This document shows positions 8,401 to 16,108 of a stretch of DNA of 28,503 bases, one piece after another. A model generated the notes under the pieces. The model made no database searches and had not been told where the DNA came from. It saw only the letters and a list, made by a program, of their open reading frames with translations. How positions within the stretch are numbered: the stretch's first letter is position 1; the number at the start of each line of letters is the position of its first letter. The DNA is from an uncultured bacterium (GTDB lineage: Bacteria; Vulcanimicrobiota; Xenobia; Xenobiales; Xenobiaceae). Location of the stretch: NCBI GenBank assembly GCA_934621605.1, contig CAKTUZ010000031.1, forward strand, positions 1-28,503. The letters are read 5' to 3'. Made by a program: the position numbers and the translations under genes.

Positions 8401-11400
8401 TCTTTTAGCAAGCCTGGCTTATGGCGTGTACGTGCTCAAGTGCGTGACGAACAGGGACGCTTAAATGAAACTAGTGTGCGTATTTGGGTCGGTTCTTTCC
8501 AAGCTGCTGATGCGGTTAAAGATAAGGTCGAAGAGCAAAAATTAACGCTTATTCCTGATCGCAAAGAATATTTGCCCGGTCAGACGGCGGAAATAACCGT
8601 ACAGTCTCCTTTTGTGGCTAAACATGGTGTTTATACCATTTGCCGTAACGGTGTCGCTAAGAGTGAAACTTTTGAAATCGATGGAACCAATGCTGTTTTG
8701 TCAATTCCGATCAATAAAAACTGGTTGCCAGGTTTTGAACTGAAAGTTTTCGTTAGTGGCGCCGACATTAAGTCGGATTTAGCTGGTAATAAACTGAAAG
8801 ACAGTTCTCGTCCGGCTTATGCTGTTAATTCTTTGAATTTGTCAGTGAGCACCAAAGAGAAAAAACTGCACGTTAAAGCTATACCTAAAGAGCTCGGTTT
8901 AGAGCCCGGCGGGAAAACAGATATTAATATCAGTGTGACCGATTGTGATAATAAGCCTGTTGCCAATGCGGAAGTTGCTTTAGTTGTAGTGGACGATTCC
9001 ATCTGGGCTTTAAGCGGATACTCAATTAAAGATCCTATTAAAGATTTTTACGCTCGGCGTGGATCTTACACTGTATCTAAATATCTTCGCTCTTTGGTTT
9101 TACTCAATAGTCAAAATATTGATAAAGCTCAGAGTAGTGCTTTGGGCGGAGCTAAATACCAGAATGCTCGAGCTGACGGTATTTTCATGATGAATTCCGC
9201 TGTTCAAGCTCCTAGAGCTTCTAAAGCTTACAGCAGCTATAAAATGGAAATGGTCATGGAAGATGGTACCGCTGGAGCTGCTCCGGCCGAGAGCGATTCT
9301 GGTGCAGATAATTCTGCTATTGCCTTGCGCTCTAATTTCAATCCGCTGGCCATTTTTGCAGCGGCTTTGAAAACTGACGCTAACGGTAAAATTACTCAAA
9401 AGGTAACTTTGCCTGACAACTTAACTCGCTACCGCGTAGTAGCTGTAGCAGCTGATAAAGATTCGCGCTTCGGCTTAGGTGAAAGCAGCTTAACGGCTCG
9501 CTTGCCTTTAATGGTGCGTCCTAGCGCTCCGCGTTTCTTAAACTTTGGTGACAAGTTTAGTTTGCCTGTAGTTTTACATAACCAAACCGCTCAGGATATG
9601 CGCGTACAAGTTGCCGCCCGAGCTGCCAATGTAAAAGTGCTTGAGCCTGGCGCTTATATTTGTCAAGTGCCGGCCCAAAGCCGCCGCGAAGTGCTTATTC
9701 CTATGGAAACTGAGTCGGCAGGTGAAGCCGTTATTCAAGTAGCAGCTGCTTCTGGGCGTTATGCTGATAGTGCCCAATGTAAATTGCCCGTTTATACTCC
9801 TTGCACTACCGAAGGTTTTGCTACTTACGGTACTGCAGATGGCGAGCGAACTTTGGTGCAACCGATGCAACGTCCTCAAGATTCTTTCCAGCAATTTGGC
9901 GGTTTAGAAATTTCTACTTCCTCCACAGCTTTGCAAGAATTGACTGATGCAGTTATCTACCTTTGCGAATATCCTTTCGATTGCTCCGAGCAATTAGCTT
10001 CGCGCATTATTGTCTTGGCCAATTTAAATGACGTCTTGCGCAGCTTTAAAGCTGAAGGTTTGCCTAGTCAAGAAAAGATCAACGACTATATGGCTTCTTC
10101 ACTTAAAGAGTTGCAAAAACGCCAGGGCTATGATGGCGGTTTCGGCTTATGGACAATTGATAAGCAGACCTTGCCTTTTGTTTCTGTGCATTGTGCTCAA
10201 GCTTTAGTTAGTGCCAAAGCTCACGGTTTCAAAGTCGACGAAAAAATGTATGATCGCGCTTTGAAGTATGTTGCTAAAGCTTACGATAAGACTAATAGTC
10301 GCGAATATTCGCGCCAAGCTCGCTTAAATGTGGCTGCTTATGCTGATAATGTTTTGTGGCAAGCTGGACGCGAGGTTACCAAACACTACACAGAACTTAA
10401 AAAAGAAGATCTGTCTAAAGTTTATCTTGATACTTTAGGTTGGTATCTGCCCGTTATCAAAGATAAGTTTAACGATCAAGCTTTAGTTGCTGAAATCAAA
10501 CGTCAAATCAACAATAAAGTAGTGGAAACTGCTGGTAAAGCTAATATTGGCACTTTTGAGGAAACTAACGATGGTTATTTAATCTTAAGTTCCAACTTTA
10601 GAACTGAGGCTGTATTGCTTTCCGCTCTGATGTACGATGAGCCTAAGAGCAGCGTTATTCCTAAGTTGGTGCGCTCTTTGCTCGACGGTCGTCGGCGCGG
10701 TCATTGGGGTACTACTCAAGGCAACGCTATGGCTGTTATGGCTTTAGATAAGTATTTCCGCACTTATGAAGCGGTAACTCCTGATTTTGCCGTCAATATG
10801 TGGTTGGGGCCCGATTATGTAGGTCAACATAAATACCAAGGTCGCAGCAATAAATATCAGGTAAGTAGCGTACCTATGAATGTTGTTCCCGAAAAAGGCA
10901 ACATCACTTTAGATAAAAAAGGTCAAGGCCGCCTCTACTATCGCTTAGGTTTGAAGTATGCTCTTAAGGATCTTACTCCCGAACCTTTAGAAGCTGGCTT
11001 TGCTGTAGTGCGCACTTATGAAGGCGCCGACGATCCTGGCGATGTGCAGCGCATAGATGCCAACACCTGGCAATTTAAGCTGGGCAGTCGCATTCGCTGT
11101 ACTACTAAGTTGGTAGCTCCAGCCCGTCGAGCTCATGTAGCTTTAAGCGTGCCATTACCTGCTGGTTGCGAAATCTTAAATAGCGCTCTCAAGATGACTG
11201 AAGATATGCCTAAAGATTCCGATCAAGTAAAGCCTAAATATTACTGGTCTTACTTCTGGCGCTCTCCCTTCGATCATCAGAACTTGCGCGACGACAAAGC
11301 TGAAGCTTTCAGCCTCATTCTTCCTGGTGGCGAATATGAATATTCCTTCGTTTGCCGCGCTACAGCTCCAGGCACTTTCGTAGTGCCGCCAGCCAAAGCT

Positions 11401-11463
11401 GAAGAAATGTACGCTCCTGAAGTCTTCGGCCGCAGCGGAGGAGTTAAAGTTATCATTAAATAG
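5422..11463 (+). CDS. Alpha-2-macroglobulin-like protein with thioester motif, probable lipoprotein
   Basis: Bacterial alpha-2-macroglobulins are envelope proteins thought to trap proteases that cleave a bait segment, using an internal thioester for covalent capture. This copy has 2013 residues, at the long end for the family. The N terminus is a hydrophobic signal ending at LWAC (Cys21), an imperfect lipobox with Trp at -2. Further on come MG-type beta domains with the family motif GLYRPGETV (678-686) and QEFRRPEFEV (776-785). A low-complexity bait-like stretch lies at about 1214-1305, and the A2M domain is marked by TLPDNLTRYR (1329-1338). The thioester CSEQ is at 1521-1524, followed by the helical thioester domain with DGGFGLW (about 1571-1577) and a C-terminal receptor-binding-like region. 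GGAGG lies 9 nt before the ATG. It stands alone, with hairpins on both sides. No penicillin-binding protein 1C gene, the usual partner of the YfhM type, is nearby. Confidence 0.93.
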   Translation: MVFRKVVLFIALILPLALWACLNFQQAVSRENPDSGGQHNVNNFDFTLIPGEGRVKVSSAEQTTVSCAPLGADSKEKLLQRLPALPKSASLQQEFKRRVDSIPAPRGGQTVQVTFPPQKEMHLSYEQTIAPMAPPTVLERFSPEGAVKAVPGVALTFSQPIVELSGVDVADALIPAQIKPEVKGHWRWLGTKTAIFEPADHHMPMSSKFEVTVPASLKDVAGRPLGKEYKFSFQTERLKFTEVYPSSRGIGPNPVGYIVFNQKIDVAKTQKQIELTQNGLFSTRVGLEFLSLSQLPKDSRAAKVLKEVPEGRWLAFRPEKPLKADTEYSVTLRKGSSAWEGPLTTEADQSFCFETFEPLEILRTNADHSWRDGKLSVYDEWNIQFNNDLKVKHSETASLVKNVSPKLEGMHVSVVGNSIIITGEVKADTTYTVKLNPEICDIYSQRLGSKAKTLTFKIDQLDAFINAPGEGFNILDPASPKFYSVYTGALKEFKAKLFRVDFAAFSEKTPLYFNDLGKYQGAGKLVWEKTFKVKASANEYVQTPIDVSQAFADGPCLALLAIEAGNRKEYTHFSKAIWLQASSLAVDSVNDNKNTYVYVTNLKTGQAVSGAAVEAQGHKAQTDSTGRAVLPTLTAERRNKVCVSVSCGQDKILAPVASGIYPLSKYDTVICSIFDDRGLYRPGETVSVKGWLRFLDYSPEGNVRLAPELKQINWKLSDPRGTQLSSGSTTVSDCGGFDFQIELPENINLGKAEISLSLPKDEKLILYGSARRISVQEFRRPEFEVSVKADTADHFMDGRASVEAKASYFVGGVLSSAPVTWRASSRESSYNPPGWDGFVFGQWRPWWGCFWEEVKDKTAEHSLTVNTDSLGQSAVDIDLGRNLPPTPVTLSVSAAISDVNRQTWSDSTSFLVHPADLYVGIKVDKFSYQQLVKPNLDFIVTSLDGKAVAKQKISLQVARMESTYDAEGKLQERELDVVTEEFVSSNQAVRKAMSFSKPGLWRVRAQVRDEQGRLNETSVRIWVGSFQAADAVKDKVEEQKLTLIPDRKEYLPGQTAEITVQSPFVAKHGVYTICRNGVAKSETFEIDGTNAVLSIPINKNWLPGFELKVFVSGADIKSDLAGNKLKDSSRPAYAVNSLNLSVSTKEKKLHVKAIPKELGLEPGGKTDINISVTDCDNKPVANAEVALVVVDDSIWALSGYSIKDPIKDFYARRGSYTVSKYLRSLVLLNSQNIDKAQSSALGGAKYQNARADGIFMMNSAVQAPRASKAYSSYKMEMVMEDGTAGAAPAESDSGADNSAIALRSNFNPLAIFAAALKTDANGKITQKVTLPDNLTRYRVVAVAADKDSRFGLGESSLTARLPLMVRPSAPRFLNFGDKFSLPVVLHNQTAQDMRVQVAARAANVKVLEPGAYICQVPAQSRREVLIPMETESAGEAVIQVAAASGRYADSAQCKLPVYTPCTTEGFATYGTADGERTLVQPMQRPQDSFQQFGGLEISTSSTALQELTDAVIYLCEYPFDCSEQLASRIIVLANLNDVLRSFKAEGLPSQEKINDYMASSLKELQKRQGYDGGFGLWTIDKQTLPFVSVHCAQALVSAKAHGFKVDEKMYDRALKYVAKAYDKTNSREYSRQARLNVAAYADNVLWQAGREVTKHYTELKKEDLSKVYLDTLGWYLPVIKDKFNDQALVAEIKRQINNKVVETAGKANIGTFEETNDGYLILSSNFRTEAVLLSALMYDEPKSSVIPKLVRSLLDGRRRGHWGTTQGNAMAVMALDKYFRTYEAVTPDFAVNMWLGPDYVGQHKYQGRSNKYQVSSVPMNVVPEKGNITLDKKGQGRLYYRLGLKYALKDLTPEPLEAGFAVVRTYEGADDPGDVQRIDANTWQFKLGSRIRCTTKLVAPARRAHVALSVPLPAGCEILNSALKMTEDMPKDSDQVKPKYYWSYFWRSPFDHQNLRDDKAEAFSLILPGGEYEYSFVCRATAPGTFVVPPAKAEEMYAPEVFGRSGGVKVIIK

Positions 11464-11491
11464 CTTGTAACTCTACGCTAACTAAAACCCA

Positions 11492-11539
11492 AAACGCCAA
11501 GCCGTGCTGCCCATTCCCGCATACGAGCTTGGCGTTATT
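11492..11539. repeat. 48-bp hairpin repeat, left copy
   Basis: This 48-bp sequence recurs at 12889-12936 with only two mismatches (AT at positions 30-31 here, GC in the other copy). It contains the 10-bp stem AACGCCAAGC / GCTTGGCGTT around a loop with CTGCCCATTCCCGC. The two copies are in direct orientation and bracket the gene at 11779-12870. Confidence 0.9.
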
Positions 11540-11543
11540 TTTT
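11493..11543 (+). terminator. Strong intrinsic terminator of the alpha-2-macroglobulin gene
   Basis: A perfect 10-bp stem AACGCCAAGC (11493-11502) / GCTTGGCGTT (11527-11536) is followed by ATTTTTT. It begins 30 bp after the stop codon. Confidence 0.85.
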
Positions 11544-11778
11544 AAAGTACAAAAATTGTACTGTATTAAAAATGTTGGGTATGTTAATGGTATATATGCA
11601 TATTTTATTGTAAAAATAATATTTATTTATTATTATAATTGCTATTTTTTATACGTATTAAAACATTTACTTGTATAAAACATTGATTTATAAAATATAT
11701 AATGCTATATTTTGTACATAAATGTTTGTGTAAAAAATGACTATTTTTTTCTTGAGTAAAAGGAGTTATAGCCAACTT
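11540..11778. other. AT-rich leader upstream of the YafQ-like/DUF2442 gene
   Basis: This stretch is far more AT-rich than anything else in the window and has no credible coding sequence. It holds a candidate promoter (11683-11711), the perfect 6-bp inverted repeat GTACAA-AAA-TTGTAC at 11547-11561, and an AGGAG ribosome binding site at 11761-11765. The base composition suggests acquired DNA or a strong, possibly autoregulated promoter region. Confidence 0.5.
11683..11711 (+). promoter_or_regulatory. Candidate sigma70-type promoter
   Basis: TTGATT (11683-11688), a 17-bp spacer, then TATATT (11706-11711). Because the whole region is AT-rich, chance matches are easy, but box identity and spacing are good and it lies about 70 bp before the preferred start at 11779. 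Confidence 0.4.
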
Positions 11779-12870
11779 ATGACTTACGAAATTGCTTACT
11801 CTCGCAGATATGAGCGGCATTTAGACTACATTCAATTGAGCCCCAAGCTGCAGCTTGAATTTGAAAAAATCATGCAAGCATTTAGGCAAAGAGGATGCTT
11901 AGTAGGTAGCGAGTTTGAATCCCACGAACTTGTTCTCGATAAATATGCGCAACTTGAATACAACGCAAACAAGCTTTACGATTGCCATATAGGTGATTGT
12001 AGCGCTGGTATTATTATTTACGATGTTGACGTTGCTAACAAAAAGGTCTATCTATTTGATATTGGGACTGTCTTCTCTCTAGTATCACTCTTTTGCACCA
12101 GGGAAGACCTTCCTGAGGCTTGTCAAAATTATATAAATCGCTTTATTGATCAAGCTCCCAAGCCAACTTTCGCCGAGATTTCAGGATATGTTGGATATAC
12201 TTTTTTGGAACCAAGCAATGACCCTGACCGCGCCATTTGTTTAAGGTTTATAGCCGATAAATTTGAGAGATATTTAATTCTCAGCTCTCTTATGAAAAAA
12301 GAAGAGACCTCTAAACTTTTTGGTAATGCGAACACTTTTGACACTGTCAGAACATTTGTCGACGAAGGTACAGCAGGTCTATGTTGGGGAGATAATTGTC
12401 AGATCAGATTTGATTCCCAAACTCTCTACGAATTAAGTAGTGTTCATTACCCGCATTCTTCACAAGATAGTGAAGAGGACACTGTTGAATCAGAAGAAAG
12501 TGAATTGAGTTGTGATGTTGACAGTTATGATGTCGAAGAGGAGGCTGATGACGAAGAATCGGTGGATTTTGAAGGTTTTACTAATCCTCTCGAACCCTTC
12601 TCCGATTACACTATGTTAATTCTTTTTCAGGGCAATGAAGTTCGGCGTATCGATTTTAAGCCTCTTATAGAAAAAGACGAAGCTTTTAAACCTCTAAAGG
12701 ATCTTGATCTTTTCATGAATGTTAGACAATGGTATGTGAGTGAGGAAAGCGAGCATATTGACGGAGCCTATTGGGGAGACGATGATGAACATCATCTGGT
12801 TGAAATAAGGTGCAAACAACTATACGAAAATAGTGTCCATTGCACATACCTAAATGGCTCAAAAAAATAA
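11779..12870 (+). CDS. Fusion of a YafQ/RelE-like domain with two DUF2442-like domains
   Basis: Residues 1-105 of this 363-aa protein resemble YafQ-type RelE-superfamily mRNA interferases. They begin MTYEIAYSRRYERHL, have a helical middle, and then read LYDCHIGDC...GIIIYDVD...LFDIGT, which parallels the YafQ string with DAHV..DWILIY...RTGTH. His49 and His70 match two YafQ histidines, but the His after GT is Val98. Residues about 125-220 and 275-355 each resemble DUF2442. Both carry a Leu-rich strand, a turn ending in TFDTVR or LFMNVR, a WGD motif (203-205, 332-334) and LYE-S (216-220, 348-352). An acidic linker (229-267) separates the two. The start is ATG 11779, with AGGAG 13 nt upstream; an in-frame ATG at 11737 lacks a ribosome site. 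DUF2442 genes often neighbour DUF4160 genes in proposed toxin-antitoxin pairs, so this could be a fused or degenerate toxin-antitoxin protein. The function is inference. Confidence 0.6.
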   Translation: MTYEIAYSRRYERHLDYIQLSPKLQLEFEKIMQAFRQRGCLVGSEFESHELVLDKYAQLEYNANKLYDCHIGDCSAGIIIYDVDVANKKVYLFDIGTVFSLVSLFCTREDLPEACQNYINRFIDQAPKPTFAEISGYVGYTFLEPSNDPDRAICLRFIADKFERYLILSSLMKKEETSKLFGNANTFDTVRTFVDEGTAGLCWGDNCQIRFDSQTLYELSSVHYPHSSQDSEEDTVESEESELSCDVDSYDVEEEADDEESVDFEGFTNPLEPFSDYTMLILFQGNEVRRIDFKPLIEKDEAFKPLKDLDLFMNVRQWYVSEESEHIDGAYWGDDDEHHLVEIRCKQLYENSVHCTYLNGSKK

Positions 12871-12888
12871 GCTTTTTACCGTAAATCC

Positions 12889-12936
12889 AAACGCCAAGCC
12901 GTGCTGCCCATTCCCGCGCACGAGCTTGGCGTTATT
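12889..12936. repeat. 48-bp hairpin repeat, right copy
   Basis: 46 of 48 bases match the copy at 11492-11539, in the same orientation. The two differences restore extra pairing inside the loop (CGTGC with GCACG). It lies 18 bp after the stop of the fusion gene. Confidence 0.9.
12890..12933 (+). terminator. Hairpin after the fusion gene, T-tract degraded
   Basis: The same 10-bp stem as at 11493-11536 is formed by 12890-12899 and 12924-12933. It is followed by ATTCTATAATTTTA rather than an unbroken T-run, so termination is probably weaker than at the left copy. Confidence 0.55.
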
Positions 12937-12937
12937 C

Positions 12938-12943
12938 TATAAT
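12938..12943 (+). promoter_or_regulatory. Possible -10 box for deoB
   Basis: A consensus TATAAT lies just after the right hairpin and about 70 bp before the deoB start. No good -35 box is visible at 16-18 bp, so this is tentative. Confidence 0.3.
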
Positions 12944-13010
12944 TTTATGCTCAATAGCAAAGTTAGTTTAGGCAGGAATTGCCATCCTTTCTGGGAATTT
13001 TTTCGCCATC

Positions 13011-14174
13011 ATGATCGAAAGAGCTATTCTTATAGTTATGGATGGCTGCGGCGCTGGTACTGCCCCCGACGCCGAGCTTTTTGGTGATAAGGGCGAGCTG
13101 TGCGGCAATACGTTAGTAAACGTAGCTAAAGCTGTCGGCGGCATTTCTATTCCCACTTTGCGTTCCTTAGGTTTAGGTAACGCTCTGACTTTGGTAGGCG
13201 GAGCTCCTTTGGCTCATCCTATCGGTTGCTATGGCAAACAGCGCGAGCGTTCTTTAGGTGGTAAAGACACCGTTACCGGACATTGGGAAATGATGGGAGT
13301 TACTGTAGAAAAAGCGTTCCCCACCTATCCTCACGGCTTCCCCAAAGAGATTATCGACGAATTTGAAAAACGTATCGGTACTCAAGTATTGGGCAACTAT
13401 CCGGCTTCCGGCACTAAAATTATCGACGATTTAGGCCCCGAACATATGGCTACTGGCAAACCTATTCTGTATACCAGTGCCGATAGTGTATTCCAGATCG
13501 CTTGCCACGAAGACATTATTCCTGTAGAGCGTCTTTACGAAATGTGTCGTATCGCTCGTGAAATTTTGGTTGGCGACCACGGTGTGCAGCGCGTTATCGC
13601 TCGTCCTTTCGAAGGCAAACCGGGCGCTTTCCATCGTACCGAGCGCCGCAAAGATTTCCCCATTAAGCCTCCGGAAAATATTATTGACCATTTGGCCGCT
13701 GCTGGCATTAAAGTTGCCGGCGTAGGTGTTGTGCCGGAAGTATTTGATGGACGCGGTTTTGCTTGGAAAAAGCGCACTCAGAGCAACGAAGAGCACTTTA
13801 AAGCTACTTTGGAAGCTATGGATACCGATTGCCGCTTTATCTTCACCAATTTTGAAGATTTTGATATGCTTTATGGCCATAGACAGGATGCTCCCGGTTT
13901 TGCCAGAGCTTTGGAAACCTTCGACGGCTACTTAAAAACTATCATGGACAAAATGGGCGACAACGATTTGATCATGCTTACTGCTGATCATGGCAACGAT
14001 CCCACCAGTCCCAGCACCGATCATTCTCGCGAATATGCTCCCATTTTAGTCTTCTCCAAGCAAATCCCCGGAGGAGTAGATCTGGGCACTCGCGATACTT
14101 TCGCCGATATTTCTGCTACTTTAGCTAAAGTATTTGGCGTAGAACCTATGAAGTTGGGTACTCCTTTCTTCTAA
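13011..14174 (+). CDS. deoB: Phosphopentomutase
   Basis: This cytoplasmic enzyme of nucleoside salvage interconverts (deoxy)ribose 1-phosphate and 5-phosphate and belongs to the alkaline phosphatase superfamily. Its 387 residues match the usual DeoB length. The two-manganese site is complete: Asp11 (VMDGCGAG), Asp285 and His290 (DMLYGH), Asp326 and His327 (TADHGNDP) and His338 (TDHSRE), with the same spacing as the known Bacillus enzyme. The phosphorylated-threonine segment KDTVTGHWEMMG begins at Lys85. The ATG at 13011 places the first beta strand (AILIVMD) immediately at the N terminus as in relatives; the ribosome site (GGGAA, about 14 nt upstream) is weak. No nucleoside phosphorylase or deoxyribose-phosphate aldolase gene is adjacent, so the gene seems to be transcribed alone. 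It ends before a terminator shared with the opposing operon. Confidence 0.96.
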   Translation: MIERAILIVMDGCGAGTAPDAELFGDKGELCGNTLVNVAKAVGGISIPTLRSLGLGNALTLVGGAPLAHPIGCYGKQRERSLGGKDTVTGHWEMMGVTVEKAFPTYPHGFPKEIIDEFEKRIGTQVLGNYPASGTKIIDDLGPEHMATGKPILYTSADSVFQIACHEDIIPVERLYEMCRIAREILVGDHGVQRVIARPFEGKPGAFHRTERRKDFPIKPPENIIDHLAAAGIKVAGVGVVPEVFDGRGFAWKKRTQSNEEHFKATLEAMDTDCRFIFTNFEDFDMLYGHRQDAPGFARALETFDGYLKTIMDKMGDNDLIMLTADHGNDPTSPSTDHSREYAPILVFSKQIPGGVDLGTRDTFADISATLAKVFGVEPMKLGTPFF

Positions 14175-14204
14175 GTTTTAGCTTTTATAGCGCCATAAAA
14201 AAAT

Positions 14205-14240
14205 CAGCCGCTCCCATTTTCTTTTTTATAGGGGCGGCTG
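14205..14240. terminator. Bidirectional terminator between deoB and the GH57 operon
   Basis: CAGCCGCTCC (14205-14214) pairs with GGGGCGGCTG (14231-14240), with one G-T pair. On the plus strand it is followed by GTTTATTTTT. On the minus strand it is followed by a run of seven T. It serves two convergent transcripts. Confidence 0.8.
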
Positions 14241-14295
14241 GTTTATTTTTATTTTAAGTTGAGGCCAAGTTGCAAATTAGCAGAGCTTGGCGACT

Positions 14296-15711
14296 TTAAG
14301 GATTCTGTTGGGGAAGAGGGGGAGCTTTGGGGGCGGCAGGCAAGACAGAAGGAGTTTCCGGAAGTAAGCCTTGTTCGATTTCTTCTTTGAAAATTTCTTT
14401 GTCTGAGACTGGCCTACTAGTATCGGCTTTAGTGGTTGGAGAATTTGCCGAAGAAGGCGAAGGAGAAGGAAGTTCTTCCTGAGGTGCTGTTTTGTCTAGG
14501 GAAGACGGCTCTTCTTTCTCTGTGCTTGGTTGAGAAGTAGAGTTGGATGGCTCTTGCTCTACCTTGGAGGAATTGTCATTGGAAGTAGGCTCCGAAAGTC
14601 CAGGGACGGTGTTGACACCAACACTAGGCAAGGCGTTACGGCAAGATAAAGCAAAATCCATATTATAGGCCCGGCTCTTAATAGTTTCGTCTGATAATTG
14701 CTTAATAGGAAAGCTATACTCGGGGCTTTGCTTCCAATCCATTAAAATTTCAGAAATAAACTCTTGATATTGGGTAATATCAGAATCGGCACCGATATAT
14801 TTCAGGGTACCGCTATTTAGTTTGCAATTAAGTGAGGCCAAAGCGTTAGGATCCGAACGGCGCAAATTGCTGGTCAGCAATCCGTATTTGCCTTGATCTT
14901 GGAGCCTAGCTTGTAAACTGAAGAGAAGCTTTACAAGTTCTATTGAAGCTTTGTCCAGGCGAGCTTGAGCCGAGTCGAGAGGAACAGAAGCGGTATTATC
15001 TGTGAAATGTTGACGACGAACCAACATATAGTGGAAGACTTGTGGCTTAAACTTATAGATAAACTTTAAGCCAGAAGGCAATTTGTCTTCAGAATTAAGT
15101 AATACTCCCTCGACTTCGCCGCTTTGAACTAACTTGATAGCTTTTTCTGTCGAAGCTACCGGTATATGCTTAAAGTCAGGACTTAGTATTGAAGTTGGCG
15201 AATTATATAAAAATAGCGAATAGTATTCGCTGGGAGTACCGACAATATAAGCCAATGAGCGGCAAGGACCATTGGCTCCGGCCTTGCTTACCAAACCATA
15301 ACTTTTGCTCTCCGAATAGCAAGGAAAGAAAGCCTGAATATCAGCGCCTAAAGCTGCCGTTTTTACAATTTGACTAAGCTCTAAAACGGCAAAATCACAG
15401 TCGCCTATTTGCAAACTATTGATAATATTGGCTTCATTAGTTACGGTACTGACAGTAAATTCGCTATTATTTAGTAGTGCTGTTAGAAGCGTGCCGCCTA
15501 AATTGCCTGTTAGCGCTAAGCGGATATTACTATTGGCAGAGGAAGCTACTTGAGTTGCAGTAAGCGCCGTATTCTTCCCTAAGTTGGCCAACTGGGCTAT
15601 TTGCTCTTGGCGTCGGTCGGCACGCCTTATAACCGTAAAAATTAAGCCAGCAGCTACACAAATTATTACTAAGGTATGGAAGCAACTGCTCTTCAGAAGT
15701 TTTTTAAACAC
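14296..15711 (-). CDS. Membrane-anchored solute-binding-like protein with Pro/Ser/Glu-rich tail
   Basis: This 471-residue protein has a short basic N terminus and one hydrophobic segment (about 12-28) that could be a membrane anchor or uncleaved signal. Residues about 60-345 resemble a type-2 periplasmic binding protein of the nitrate/sulfonate/taurine kind: a first strand IRLALTGNLGGTLL, a strand-turn ending CDFAVLE, and a late segment resembling the ligand-cleft edge (SGEVEGVLLNSED). From about 365 onward it is low-complexity Ser/Pro/Glu/Thr sequence ending in a Pro-rich stretch (APPLPQQNP). No transporter permease or ATPase is nearby, so it may be a sensor or scaffold rather than an importer component. 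Translation starts at GTG, 3 nt after the preceding stop, implying coupling. It is the last gene of a four-gene operon. The binding-protein call is tentative. Confidence 0.6.
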   Translation of the reverse strand: MFKKLLKSSCFHTLVIICVAAGLIFTVIRRADRRQEQIAQLANLGKNTALTATQVASSANSNIRLALTGNLGGTLLTALLNNSEFTVSTVTNEANIINSLQIGDCDFAVLELSQIVKTAALGADIQAFFPCYSESKSYGLVSKAGANGPCRSLAYIVGTPSEYYSLFLYNSPTSILSPDFKHIPVASTEKAIKLVQSGEVEGVLLNSEDKLPSGLKFIYKFKPQVFHYMLVRRQHFTDNTASVPLDSAQARLDKASIELVKLLFSLQARLQDQGKYGLLTSNLRRSDPNALASLNCKLNSGTLKYIGADSDITQYQEFISEILMDWKQSPEYSFPIKQLSDETIKSRAYNMDFALSCRNALPSVGVNTVPGLSEPTSNDNSSKVEQEPSNSTSQPSTEKEEPSSLDKTAPQEELPSPSPSSANSPTTKADTSRPVSDKEIFKEEIEQGLLPETPSVLPAAPKAPPLPQQNP

Positions 15712-15714
15712 GGT

Positions 15715-16098
15715 CTATCGGGTGGCCAAAAGACGGCGAATGAGCTTTTCTACAGATTCGCTCCAAGCGTTGACTATAGAAGGAGATTCTTTTTCCAATT
15801 CTTTAAGTTGCTCAGCACTTTGTGCTTCGGTAATTTTTTTGACTAAAGCCTCTAAGTTAGCAGTCGATTTTTTATACTCTTGAAGTAATGTTTCGTCAGC
15901 AACAATAGAAGCCAGTTCTTCTACTAAGCCTACGGATAAAGCTGCTTTACGCGATATTTCGGCTCTATTGGCTTGGGCTTCGGCTGGGTTGGCAGCAGCC
16001 TGACGACAAATTGCTAATAAAGTTTCGGTGCTATTTTTCAGCTCAGTAAGGCTGTTGAGCACTTTTTGGTGTTGAGATGCAGTATTATTTGCTTCCAT
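15715..16098 (-). CDS. Small helical protein of unknown function
   Basis: I do not recognise this 127-residue protein. It is rich in Ala, Glu, Leu and Lys, has no Cys apart from one at about position 31, no hydrophobic segment and no signal. It reads as three or four amphipathic helices (for example QHQKVLNSLTELKNSTETLL near the N terminus and LEALVKKITEAQSAEQLKEL in the second half), like a small soluble helical bundle or adaptor. The ATG lies 10 nt after the stop of the GH57 gene and its own stop is 3 nt before the next start, so it is tightly embedded in the operon. This position, and a frame that avoids stops, support it as a real gene. Confidence 0.7.
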   Translation of the reverse strand: MEANNTASQHQKVLNSLTELKNSTETLLAICRQAAANPAEAQANRAEISRKAALSVGLVEELASIVADETLLQEYKKSTANLEALVKKITEAQSAEQLKELEKESPSIVNAWSESVEKLIRRLLATR

Positions 16099-16108
16099 GG
16101 CGACGGTT

